Notes under the pieces: model-generated | What the model saw: the letters and a program-made list of their open reading frames with translations, nothing else | What the model was told of the DNA's origin: nothing | The model's database searches: none | Translations under genes and position numbers: made by a program | Source of the DNA: Armatimonadota bacterium | GTDB lineage: Bacteria; Armatimonadota; UBA5829; DSUL01 | Direction: 5' to 3' | Assembly: GCA_025998755.1 (NCBI GenBank) | Contig: AP024674.1 | Location: forward strand, 3,054,162 to 3,118,161 | DNA length: 64,000 nucleotides | Part shown: piece after piece, positions 16,838 through 23,325 of the stretch | How the letters are laid out: every line of letters begins with the position of its first letter | Numbering within the stretch: position 1 is the first letter of the stretch

Positions 16838-17622
16838 TGGCTGTCACCACACGGACCGTTGACGCGCGCGATCTCTGGACGCGCTACAAAAGACAGGGCG
16901 ACGAAAACGCCCGCCTGGAGCTGATCGAGCGTTACGCTTATCTGGCGCGAGCGGGGGCCGAGCGGCTGCGCCTGCCGCCGCATGCCGCGTTTTCGCAGGA
17001 CGATCTTTACGGGTACGCCGTCCTGGGACTGATAGACGCCATCGAGAAATTCGACCCGGACAAGGGAAAGCCGTTCGAGGCGTATGCGCCGGTGCGCATC
17101 AGGGGGGCCATCTCCGACGCTTTGAGAGGCCTGGACTGGTTGCCCCGCTCGGTCCGTCAGAACGAGACCCGTCTTCGGGAGGCTATGGCGCGGATCGAGA
17201 TGCGCGAAGGACGCTCGGCCACCGACGCGGAGCTTTGCGCCGAACTCGGCATGAGCGAAGACGAGCTGGGGGATCTGTTGCAGGCGGCTAACGCATCGGC
17301 ACAGCAGAGTCTGGAAGAGATCATTTCCGAACTGGGAGACCTCAATTTTGCGGGGGTGGGCGCCGATAATTCCGGTACGGACCCCGAGCGGGCGGCGGAG
17401 AACTCGCAGGTCCGGCGGCTTCTGGTGGAGGCGATCGAAGAGCTGCCGGAAAACGAGAAGACCGTCATCAGTCTGTATTACTTCGAGGACCTGACGCTCA
17501 AGGAGATCGGCCGCGTGCTGGGGGTGACGGAGTCCCGGGCCTGTCAGTTGCACACCCGGGCGGTGCTGAAGCTGCAGACCCGGCTGGCCTGCTGGCTTGA
17601 TGTGATGTTCATGGCGGCGTAG
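16837..17622 (+). CDS. fliA: flagellar sigma factor FliA/SigD (sigma28 family)
   Basis: A 261-residue sigma factor that directs RNA polymerase to late flagellar genes. It contains region 2 (LIERYAYLARAGAERLRLPP, DDLYGYAVLGLIDAIEKFDP, GKPFEAYAPVRIRGAISDAL), the hallmark DWLPRSVR turn of the FliA/WhiG group, region 3 (AELCAELGMSEDELGDLLQA) and region 4 with a helix-turn-helix (LPENEKTVISLYYFEDLTLK, EIGRVLGVTESRACQLHTRA). The start overlaps the upstream small gene. An anti-sigma FlgM is not visible in the window. Confidence 0.96.
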   Translation: MAVTTRTVDARDLWTRYKRQGDENARLELIERYAYLARAGAERLRLPPHAAFSQDDLYGYAVLGLIDAIEKFDPDKGKPFEAYAPVRIRGAISDALRGLDWLPRSVRQNETRLREAMARIEMREGRSATDAELCAELGMSEDELGDLLQAANASAQQSLEEIISELGDLNFAGVGADNSGTDPERAAENSQVRRLLVEAIEELPENEKTVISLYYFEDLTLKEIGRVLGVTESRACQLHTRAVLKLQTRLACWLDVMFMAA

Positions 17623-17683
17623 CGCCCCGCCAAGGCGAAGCGGGACCGCGCCGCAGGTGCGATTGCCGACAGGACCGGCAGCC

Positions 17684-17884
17684 ATGTTGATCAGGCCGAC
17701 AGATGTTTCGCCTCCGCTGCCGCCCCTTACAGGGGTCAGCGGATCCAGCCGGTCAATGGACCGGGACGCCCGCGAGCGTTCGCCGCTGGGCGGGCGGGGC
17801 CACACCGGCGACGAAGCCGAAGGGGACGAGAAGGGCGCGAAGGACAGCGCTCCCCCTGAGCATATCATTGACGAGACCGCCTGA
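17684..17884 (+). CDS. small polar protein between fliA and the swrB-like gene
   Basis: A 66-residue hydrophilic protein. ATG at 17684 begins MLIRPTDVSPPLPPLTG; an in-frame GTG lies 27 nt earlier without a better ribosome binding site. The middle is charged (Arg/Asp/Glu/Gly) and ends PPEHIIDETA. I recall similar short proteins starting with RPxDxQ-like text downstream of sigD in clostridial flagellar operons, but cannot confirm homology. It has no membrane segment. Base composition matches its neighbours. The assignment as a real gene rests on position and reading frame. Confidence 0.5.
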   Translation: MLIRPTDVSPPLPPLTGVSGSSRSMDRDARERSPLGGRGHTGDEAEGDEKGAKDSAPPEHIIDETA

Positions 17885-17930
17885 AAGGGACAGCAGCGCG
17901 GGCTTCGGCTCAAGGAGAACGAGGTCAACA

Positions 17931-18443
17931 ATGGATACCTATCAGCTCACGGTCTACGCTCTGATCGCGGGATTCGTGCTGATCTTCTGGAAAGCGGCCC
18001 AGTGGGCCATGACCAGCGCCAGAGCCGCGCGGGATTCGGAATCGCTCACCCCGGCGGACCTGATGGCGCTGCAGGAGGCGTGCGAGGGGCTGATCTCCGA
18101 TCTCAGGGAGGTGGCCGACGACGCCACCGCGCGGGTGAACCTGGCTGTCGCGAAGGCTGAGATCGTGCTGGAAAAACTTGCGCAGACGGTCCCGGTGGAC
18201 GCTGTGCTGGCGCGGGCGGAGGTGGGCCATCCCGCCGTTGACGCCCCAGAGGAGGAGCTTTCGCAGCCTGCGCCTGCGGAAGTGGACCTTGCGGGCATCC
18301 AGGATCCCGTGGAGCGCGTCTACCGTCTGGCGGATCTTGGACACTCCTGTGAGGAGATCGCCCGGATGGAGAACCGGTCTCCAGGGGAGGTCCGGCTCAT
18401 CCTCGACCTGCGCAATCTTCAGATGGAAAGCCAGGCCGCCTGA
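17931..18443 (+). CDS. SwrB-like (DUF6115-type) flagellar membrane protein
   Basis: A 170-residue protein. ATG at 17931 follows AAGGAGAACGAGG. It has one N-terminal membrane helix (about residues 5-28, TVYALIAGFVLIFWKAAQW), a helical region likely to be coiled (about 40-95, EACEGLISDLREVADDATAR), a Pro/Ala linker, and a C-terminal helix-turn-helix-like stretch VYRLADLGHSCEEIARMENR then SPGEVRLILDL. This architecture and position directly after the flagellar sigma gene match SwrB (YlxL) of Bacillus subtilis, which promotes maturation of the basal-body export apparatus. The family link is from memory of the C-terminal motif; function is inferred. Confidence 0.7.
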   Translation: MDTYQLTVYALIAGFVLIFWKAAQWAMTSARAARDSESLTPADLMALQEACEGLISDLREVADDATARVNLAVAKAEIVLEKLAQTVPVDAVLARAEVGHPAVDAPEEELSQPAPAEVDLAGIQDPVERVYRLADLGHSCEEIARMENRSPGEVRLILDLRNLQMESQAA

Positions 18444-18507
18444 ACGCCGTGCCACCACGGCCTGCTGCGGCCTTTCCAAATATGAACGCCGATACCATCC
18501 CTGCTCC

Positions 18508-18551
18508 GGGCCGCCCTGCGGACAGATCCTGAACGCCGGGCGGCCCTTTTT
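18508..18551 (+). terminator. terminator closing the flagellar operon
   Basis: Perfect 9-bp arms GGGCCGCCC (18508-18516) and GGGCGGCCC (18538-18546) followed by TTTTT (18547-18551). The T-run touches the stop codon of the convergent TPR gene. Confidence 0.85.
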
Positions 18552-19567
18552 CATCGGGCGGAGGGAGCCGCACCTGCATCCATGCTTCTCTGAATCCGCA
18601 GAGCCTGCTCCGCGTCCTCCATGCGTCCCATCTTTCGCAAGAGATAACCCTTCTGCCCGTAAAGAGATGCGTTTCCCGGGTCCAGGGTTATCACCCGGTC
18701 CAGCAGTTCAAGCGCTCGATGCAGATCTCCACCGGACTCCGCCAGGGCATACAGCAGGTGCAGGCTGCGCGCCGTCGCGGGGCGGCGTTGCAGGGAAGCG
18801 GTCACGAATCCGGAAGCGTCCCCGAAGGCCAGGATGCTCCGTGCAATGGCCTCCGTCCGGAGGGGATAGCCGGTGTCCACTGCTGCAAGCCATGCCTGCA
18901 GCGCCTGATCACGCTCTCCCAGCGACCAGCGGGCCTCCCCTTCGCGCATCCGCCAGAGCCACGCGCCAGAGGGATCCAGGGAAGCCAGCCGGTCCAGAAC
19001 CGCAATCTGCCGCCGGCGGTCTCCGGCCTCCGCGTACGCCTCAGCCAGGAACCTCAGGGGACGGCAGTCGCCGGGCGAGGAACGCAACTGCCGCTCCCGG
19101 CGCTGGATCTCCGCCGCAAGGGTGCCCGCTTCCCGATAAGCGCGCGCAAGACAGGCATAGGCGTCCTGGTTTTCCGGCTCAAGGCTGGTCGCTTTTTCGA
19201 GATCCGCGATGGCTGACTCGTGCGCGCCGAGCGAGATCTGGACCGCGCCCGTGACGTTGTAGAGACGCGCGCGCGTTTGAGGCGCGGTCTCCCTGGCCAA
19301 AGACTTGCTCTGTTCAATGGCCTGAAGGGCCTCCTCGGGGCGGTTCAACAGCACATTGGACTGCGCTACTCCGGCAAGCGCCGCCACATTGCCCGGATCC
19401 TGCTCCGAAGCCTGCTGAAACTCTTCGAGCGCGCGGGGGTACCTGGTTGTTACGCACCAACAGCGCCCCAATGCGCACCTTCGCGTCCGAGCGTGTCTCC
19501 GGGATTGCTTCTGCCGCCCGGTAGCAACGCATTGCATCATCCATGCGTCCCAGCCTGGCGTATGCAT
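18551..19567 (-). CDS. TPR-repeat protein, C-terminal part (downstream of a frameshift)
   Basis: The longest open frame here runs 18551-19567, but real TPR text starts only near 19440 with YPRALEEFQQASEQDPGNV, directly continuing the TPR repeat in the other frame of the gene ending upstream. Residues after that hold further tetratricopeptide repeats (RPEEALQAIEQSK, HESAIADLEKATSLEPENQD, HRALELLDRVITLDPGNASL). The piece upstream of 19440 in this frame is not TPR-like. See the 5-prime part for the full interpretation. Confidence 0.75.
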   Translation of the reverse strand: MHTPGWDAWMMQCVATGRQKQSRRHARTRRCALGRCWCVTTRYPRALEEFQQASEQDPGNVAALAGVAQSNVLLNRPEEALQAIEQSKSLARETAPQTRARLYNVTGAVQISLGAHESAIADLEKATSLEPENQDAYACLARAYREAGTLAAEIQRRERQLRSSPGDCRPLRFLAEAYAEAGDRRRQIAVLDRLASLDPSGAWLWRMREGEARWSLGERDQALQAWLAAVDTGYPLRTEAIARSILAFGDASGFVTASLQRRPATARSLHLLYALAESGGDLHRALELLDRVITLDPGNASLYGQKGYLLRKMGRMEDAEQALRIQRSMDAGAAPSAR

Positions 19568-20243
19568 CGCCCAGCCACAGTCTGGCCTGAGCGTTCATCG
19601 GCTCAGTTTCCAGTACCGCTTCCAGAAGGTTGGCGGCTCGGGGCGGATCTGAATCCAGCACGGCGATGGCCAGCCCCACCCGGGGCTTCGTCCAGCGGGG
19701 AGCCAGGGCGCTGGCCTTGATGTACCACTCTTCGGCGCATTTCAGATCCCCTGAGAGCTGGCAGGCATCCGCCAGGAGATTCGCCAGTACAGCGTTGCTG
19801 GGATGCTTGTGGACCGCGTCACGGAGAAGCTGCAAAGACGTATCGGGTCCTGCGCGCTCTGGCGTCTTCGGGGTCGACAGGACCAGCGGCCGGGGCGTCT
19901 TCAAGCCGCGCTGCACGGCCGAGTTCTCGGCCGAGTCGCGCAGTCTGCGCACCACACCTGCGCCGGGGAACATCCGCAAGACAGCGTCCAGGTGCGGGAT
20001 GGCGCGCACTGGATCCTTCATCTGCAGAAGAGTCACCGCCAACGCCAGACGAAGCCCCGCGTCCCCCGGCGCGGATTCCACCTTTCGCTCCAGCAACCGG
20101 GCGGCCCGCGGATAATCGCCCCGGGCGAAGGTAGCGTCCGCGTCTGCCGGCGGATTCTCGCGCATCGGTGCTGCACCGCTCACCCCGCCCGCTGCAACTG
20201 CGGCCAGAATCAACAGTATCAGCGCCCTGCAAGGAAACTTCAT
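19314..20243 (-). CDS. TPR-repeat secreted protein, N-terminal part (gene frameshifted near 19440)
   Basis: This frame starts at ATG 20243 with a signal peptide (MKFPCRALILLILAAVAAGG) and TPR repeats of about 34 residues: ATFARGDYPRAARLLERKVE, ADACQLSGDLKCAEEWYIKA, LWLGDAYARLGRMDDAMRCY. Near 19440 the repeat text stops at VRIGALLVRNNQ and continues in another frame with YPRALEEFQQASEQDPGN, so one extra base (or two missing) lies in or near a run of five C on the minus strand. The intact gene would span 18551-20243, about 563 residues. It follows the sigma/anti-sigma pair by 6 nt and is probably in their operon. A sequencing error or a true inactivating mutation are both possible. Confidence 0.8.
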   Translation of the reverse strand: MKFPCRALILLILAAVAAGGVSGAAPMRENPPADADATFARGDYPRAARLLERKVESAPGDAGLRLALAVTLLQMKDPVRAIPHLDAVLRMFPGAGVVRRLRDSAENSAVQRGLKTPRPLVLSTPKTPERAGPDTSLQLLRDAVHKHPSNAVLANLLADACQLSGDLKCAEEWYIKASALAPRWTKPRVGLAIAVLDSDPPRAANLLEAVLETEPMNAQARLWLGDAYARLGRMDDAMRCYRAAEAIPETRSDAKVRIGALLVRNNQVPPRARRVSAGFGAGSGQCGGACRSSAVQCAVEPPRGGPSGH

Positions 20244-20249
20244 AGTGTG

Positions 20250-21170
20250 TCAGTAATCCAGGATGGTCCTGGCGCGCCCGTCCGGCGAGGTATAGACCAT
20301 CTCCAGCGCCCGCGCGCTCTCTTCCAGTTCATCCGGCGCGGGGGCAAGTCCGGCGCTCATCTCTACGCCGCCGGTCCACGCCGCGGCCGGACCTTCGGCC
20401 GGCGGCTCGGCCAAAAGCAGTCCTTCGCCCCGTTTTTCGTGATCTGATACCACTCTGGAGCGCAGATGGAAATCTCGCGCTATCCCTGCGGCCTCTGCGT
20501 CCGCATGCCCCCCGCGTCCCTCCTCGGTCACAGATGCATCTGGGAGGGACCACGCCACCCTTGCAGCAGGCGGGGCTTCAGGAACCGGACGCCTCGGGGC
20601 TGCGCGGTCGGATTTGAGTGATGGCTTGACGGAGGAGCTCCCCGCAACCGGCGGTGATGCGACAGGAACCTTCGCTTGCGCCCAGGGAGACTTCTCTTCT
20701 GCCGCAAAAGACCGCTTCTTTTCCGGTTGTGCGCTGCGTTGGGATCGGCGGGTCTGAGGCGGCGAATCCTCTTGAGGAGCAACGCTTCGGAGCGCGACCG
20801 GTGGCGAATCAAGTCCCTCCTGCGGCGTGAACGTCCCGAGTGTGAAATACCCCGCGATCGCCAGCGCCGCTGCTGCAGAGCTGGTTGCCACTCCCCGGAT
20901 CAAAGGTCGCCGCGACGGGAGATGTCTCCGGGCGGAGGATGCCAGGATCCGCTCCCGCACGCCCTCCCACGCAGAAGGAGCAGGGTCAGCGAGAGGAACG
21001 CGGGCGCGGCCGAAGATGCGACCCGCTTCGCGCAGGTCTTCCAGCTCGGCCGCGCAGGCGGGGCATCGCTCCAGGTGGCCGCTGAGAGCGCGAGAGCGCT
21101 TTTCGTCCAGCGCCCCGGCGGCTTCCTGCATCAGTATGTGTCTGGCCCTGCGGCAGTTCATCTCTGACAT
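20250..21170 (-). CDS. zinc-finger anti-sigma factor
   Basis: A 306-residue membrane protein. The N-terminus has the zf-HC2/ZAS motif: Cys6, then HLERCPAC with His32, Cys36 and Cys39. A hydrophobic segment follows at about residues 88-108 (GVATSSAAAALAIAGYFTLG). The C-terminal 190 residues are extracytoplasmic, low-complexity, rich in Pro, Ser, Ala and Arg. It starts 4 nt after the ECF sigma gene, the standard arrangement in which the anti-sigma factor holds its partner at the membrane until a signal arrives. The signal is unknown. Confidence 0.87.
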   Translation of the reverse strand: MSEMNCRRARHILMQEAAGALDEKRSRALSGHLERCPACAAELEDLREAGRIFGRARVPLADPAPSAWEGVRERILASSARRHLPSRRPLIRGVATSSAAAALAIAGYFTLGTFTPQEGLDSPPVALRSVAPQEDSPPQTRRSQRSAQPEKKRSFAAEEKSPWAQAKVPVASPPVAGSSSVKPSLKSDRAAPRRPVPEAPPAARVAWSLPDASVTEEGRGGHADAEAAGIARDFHLRSRVVSDHEKRGEGLLLAEPPAEGPAAAWTGGVEMSAGLAPAPDELEESARALEMVYTSPDGRARTILDY

Positions 21171-21174
21171 CGTC

Positions 21175-21807
21175 CTAGGCGTCCGGTTGTCCTCCGCGCG
21201 CTTCCGGAGCTCCGTCGTCGCCCCGGAGATCCCGCAACTCCTGCTTCAACTTCTTGCAAGCGTAGTGGAGCCGAGACCAAACCGTTCCCACCGAGCAGCC
21301 CATCATCCGCGCGATCTCCTCACACGGATGCTCCTCGAAGTAATACAGTACCACTGTCATCCTGTGGTTGTCCGAGAGGTTCTGCAGGGCGCGCCGGACG
21401 GCTTCCCGCTCCTCCGCCGATGCCGCCTGCTCGAACGGCTGTCCCGTCGCGTCCGCCGCCAGCCGCTGGGCGGTCCCGCTCTCCGGGTCGTCCAGCGAGA
21501 CCTGCCCGTGACGCCTCATGTGGCGGATGCGCTTGAGGGTAGCGTTCACGGCTATGCTATGAAGCCACGTGGAGAATCGGGCATCGCCCCGGAACCTCTG
21601 GAGCCCCTGCCACGCCGAAACGAACACCTCCTGCACCACGTCCTCGGCGTCGTCAGGCGAGGTGATCATACGCGTGACGATGCCCTGCACCGTCCGCTCG
21701 TGACGCCGCACCAGCTCGCCGAAGCTGTCCAGATCGCCGCTGCGCGCCTTTTGCACCAGAGCGGCGTCGGCTTCTTCGAGCTGCCGTGTCCCGGTGGACG
21801 GGCTCAC
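21175..21807 (-). CDS. ECF-type RNA polymerase sigma factor
   Basis: A 210-residue sigma70-family protein with regions 2 and 4 only. Region 2: LVRRHERTVQGIVTRMITSP, DDAEDVVQEVFVSAWQGLQR and FSTWLHSIAVNATLKRIRHM. Region 4: LQNLSDNHRMTVVLYYFEEH, PCEEIARMMGCSVGTVWSRL. A 50-residue linker separates them. It is the first gene of a minus-strand operon with its zinc-finger anti-sigma factor and a TPR protein, suggesting control of an envelope or surface response. I cannot assign an ECF subgroup. Confidence 0.93.
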   Translation of the reverse strand: MSPSTGTRQLEEADAALVQKARSGDLDSFGELVRRHERTVQGIVTRMITSPDDAEDVVQEVFVSAWQGLQRFRGDARFSTWLHSIAVNATLKRIRHMRRHGQVSLDDPESGTAQRLAADATGQPFEQAASAEEREAVRRALQNLSDNHRMTVVLYYFEEHPCEEIARMMGCSVGTVWSRLHYACKKLKQELRDLRGDDGAPEARGGQPDA

Positions 21808-21969
21808 CTGCTCCCTCGACCCTCTGTCCCGCGCGGGTGCGGTGGCGCTTTCAGCGGCCTGCAGCAGATCTGGCCCTCCTTGCTGTCCGGTCTCTGCAAG
21901 TTTAGACCCTTCAACAGAGGCGGCCCTTCAATGCGGCGCGCGCCAGAATGTGCATTGCGCGTGGCCGGC

Positions 21970-22299
21970 TCAGCCGGCGTCTGCCGCATCTCCAGCCGCC
22001 GGCGCATCGGGATGATGCCGCGGGTTGAGCAGGCGCAACACGGGCTGGCCGGTCCTTAGCGATTCCAGAATTTCCGGGAGATCCTCCGTCCCGACCGCCT
22101 CATACCAGTGGCCTTCCGGGTAGACCACCACATTCGGGCCGCGTCCGCACTGCCCCAGGCAACCGCAGTTATTGATGCGTACCGGCAGTCCGGCTTCCTT
22201 CGCCATGGCTTTCAGTATGTCCCGCACCTGCTGGCTGCCGCGGTTGGGGCAGTCTTTCCCCGTGGTGCAGACGAACACGTGACGTTCATACAGGGGCAT
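21970..22299 (-). CDS. thioredoxin-like [2Fe-2S] ferredoxin
   Basis: A 109-residue protein. ATG at 22299 follows GGGAGG; a much longer open frame upstream is antisense to the transporter gene and is rejected. The sequence RHVFVCTTGKDCPNRGSQQV, then NNCGCLGQCGRGPNVVVYPE and HWYEAV is the pattern of small (2Fe-2S) ferredoxins of the NuoE/thioredoxin-like fold, with four cysteines as cluster ligands (VCTTGKDC and CGCLGQC). It probably acts as a soluble electron carrier; partner unknown. The Pro/Ala/Asp-rich tail is not conserved in the family. Confidence 0.82.
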   Translation of the reverse strand: MPLYERHVFVCTTGKDCPNRGSQQVRDILKAMAKEAGLPVRINNCGCLGQCGRGPNVVVYPEGHWYEAVGTEDLPEILESLRTGQPVLRLLNPRHHPDAPAAGDAADAG

Positions 22300-22398
22300 C
22301 CCGTCAACTCCCTCCCGGCCCGGTCTGGGCCTTTTGCCCGCATTGTACTCCCCAGCGAGCGATATCCGCGAATCTGGCAGGCAAACGGGCGCTGCATC

Positions 22399-22404
22399 TA
22401 CAAT
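22399..22404 (+). promoter_or_regulatory. -10 box of a possible leaderless promoter for the AEC transporter
   Basis: TACAAT (5 of 6 to TATAAT) lies 12 nt before the ATG at 22417, and no Shine-Dalgarno sequence is present. That spacing fits a transcript beginning very near the start codon. No good -35 is seen. The same spacing occurs at ftsE. Confidence 0.35.
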
Positions 22405-22416
22405 CCCTTCCAGACA

Positions 22417-23325
22417 ATGGAGACCTTTGCACCCGTCCTGTCCGTGTTTCTTCTGCTGTTCACGGGAGTGCTGCTGCGGAAGCTGAATGTCCTCCAGCAG
22501 TCCGATGGCCGCGTCATCAACTCCCTGATCATCTACGCCACGGTTCCGGCCCTGGCGTTCGGCATCTTTTATGGACAGAAACTGTCCTGGACGCTGGCGT
22601 TGGTGGTGCTGGCGGGTAATGTGGCGAATATCGTCAGCCTTGTTGTCGCGCGGCAGGTTGCGCGGCCGTTGAGGTTGTCCCGTCCGCAGACCGGCGCATT
22701 CATGATGGCCGCCAGTTTTGGAAATACCACTTTCATGGGGATCCCTGTGGTGGATGCGGCGTTCCACGGGGATCCGCAGGCGCTGGTGGTGGCGATGATG
22801 TACAGCGAACTCGCCATGTCGCTGCCCGTCTACACTCTGGGGCTCTGGCTGGCGTCGAAGTACGGAGGCAGCCACGCTTCCATCCGCGATGTTGTCTCAC
22901 CGCGCCGTCTGCCCGCCATCCCGGCGATGGCTCTGGGAGCCCTGCTCACTCCACTGGCCATCCCGGACGCCATCACCGGAGCGCTGGAGCGGCTGGGCGC
23001 CTGCACCCTGCCGCTTGCGATGATCAGCGTGGGGTTGATGCTTTCAGCCCGGTCGTTCGAGGGGAACCGGGGGCCCATCCTGGTGGCGGCGGCGATGAAG
23101 CTGTTTTGCATGCCGGTCATCATGTATGCCATACTGACGCTGTTCGGAGTGCACGGGCTGGCGCGGCAGGTGACTCTGCTGCAGGCCGGGATGCCCGTCT
23201 CCATCATCGCCGGAGTGATGGCCGCGCGCGGCGGCTCGGACGGGCCTTTCGTGGCGGCGGTCACGCTGGTCACCACACTGGGATCCGTGGTGAGCTTGCC
23301 GCTTCTTCTCACGATCATCCGATGA
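22417..23325 (+). CDS. AEC (auxin efflux carrier) family transporter
   Basis: A 302-residue inner-membrane carrier. The N-terminus METFAPVLSVFLLLFTGVLL and the motif FGNTTFMGIPVVDAAF (conserved NxxFxGxP turn) identify the AEC family, which exports or imports small organic acids. Ten hydrophobic segments can be counted. PLAMISVGLMLS and QVTLLQAGMPVSIIAGVMA are also typical. The earlier open frame to 22108 is antisense to the ferredoxin and lacks signals. The stop overlaps the pcrA ATG (ATGA). Substrate unknown. Confidence 0.85.
   Translation: METFAPVLSVFLLLFTGVLLRKLNVLQQSDGRVINSLIIYATVPALAFGIFYGQKLSWTLALVVLAGNVANIVSLVVARQVARPLRLSRPQTGAFMMAASFGNTTFMGIPVVDAAFHGDPQALVVAMMYSELAMSLPVYTLGLWLASKYGGSHASIRDVVSPRRLPAIPAMALGALLTPLAIPDAITGALERLGACTLPLAMISVGLMLSARSFEGNRGPILVAAAMKLFCMPVIMYAILTLFGVHGLARQVTLLQAGMPVSIIAGVMAARGGSDGPFVAAVTLVTTLGSVVSLPLLLTIIR

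Noticed and set aside
21970-22875. 301-residue protein extending the ferredoxin upstream
   Set aside because: The extension is antisense to the AEC transporter, has no family-like text, and the internal ATG at 22299 has a good ribosome binding site.
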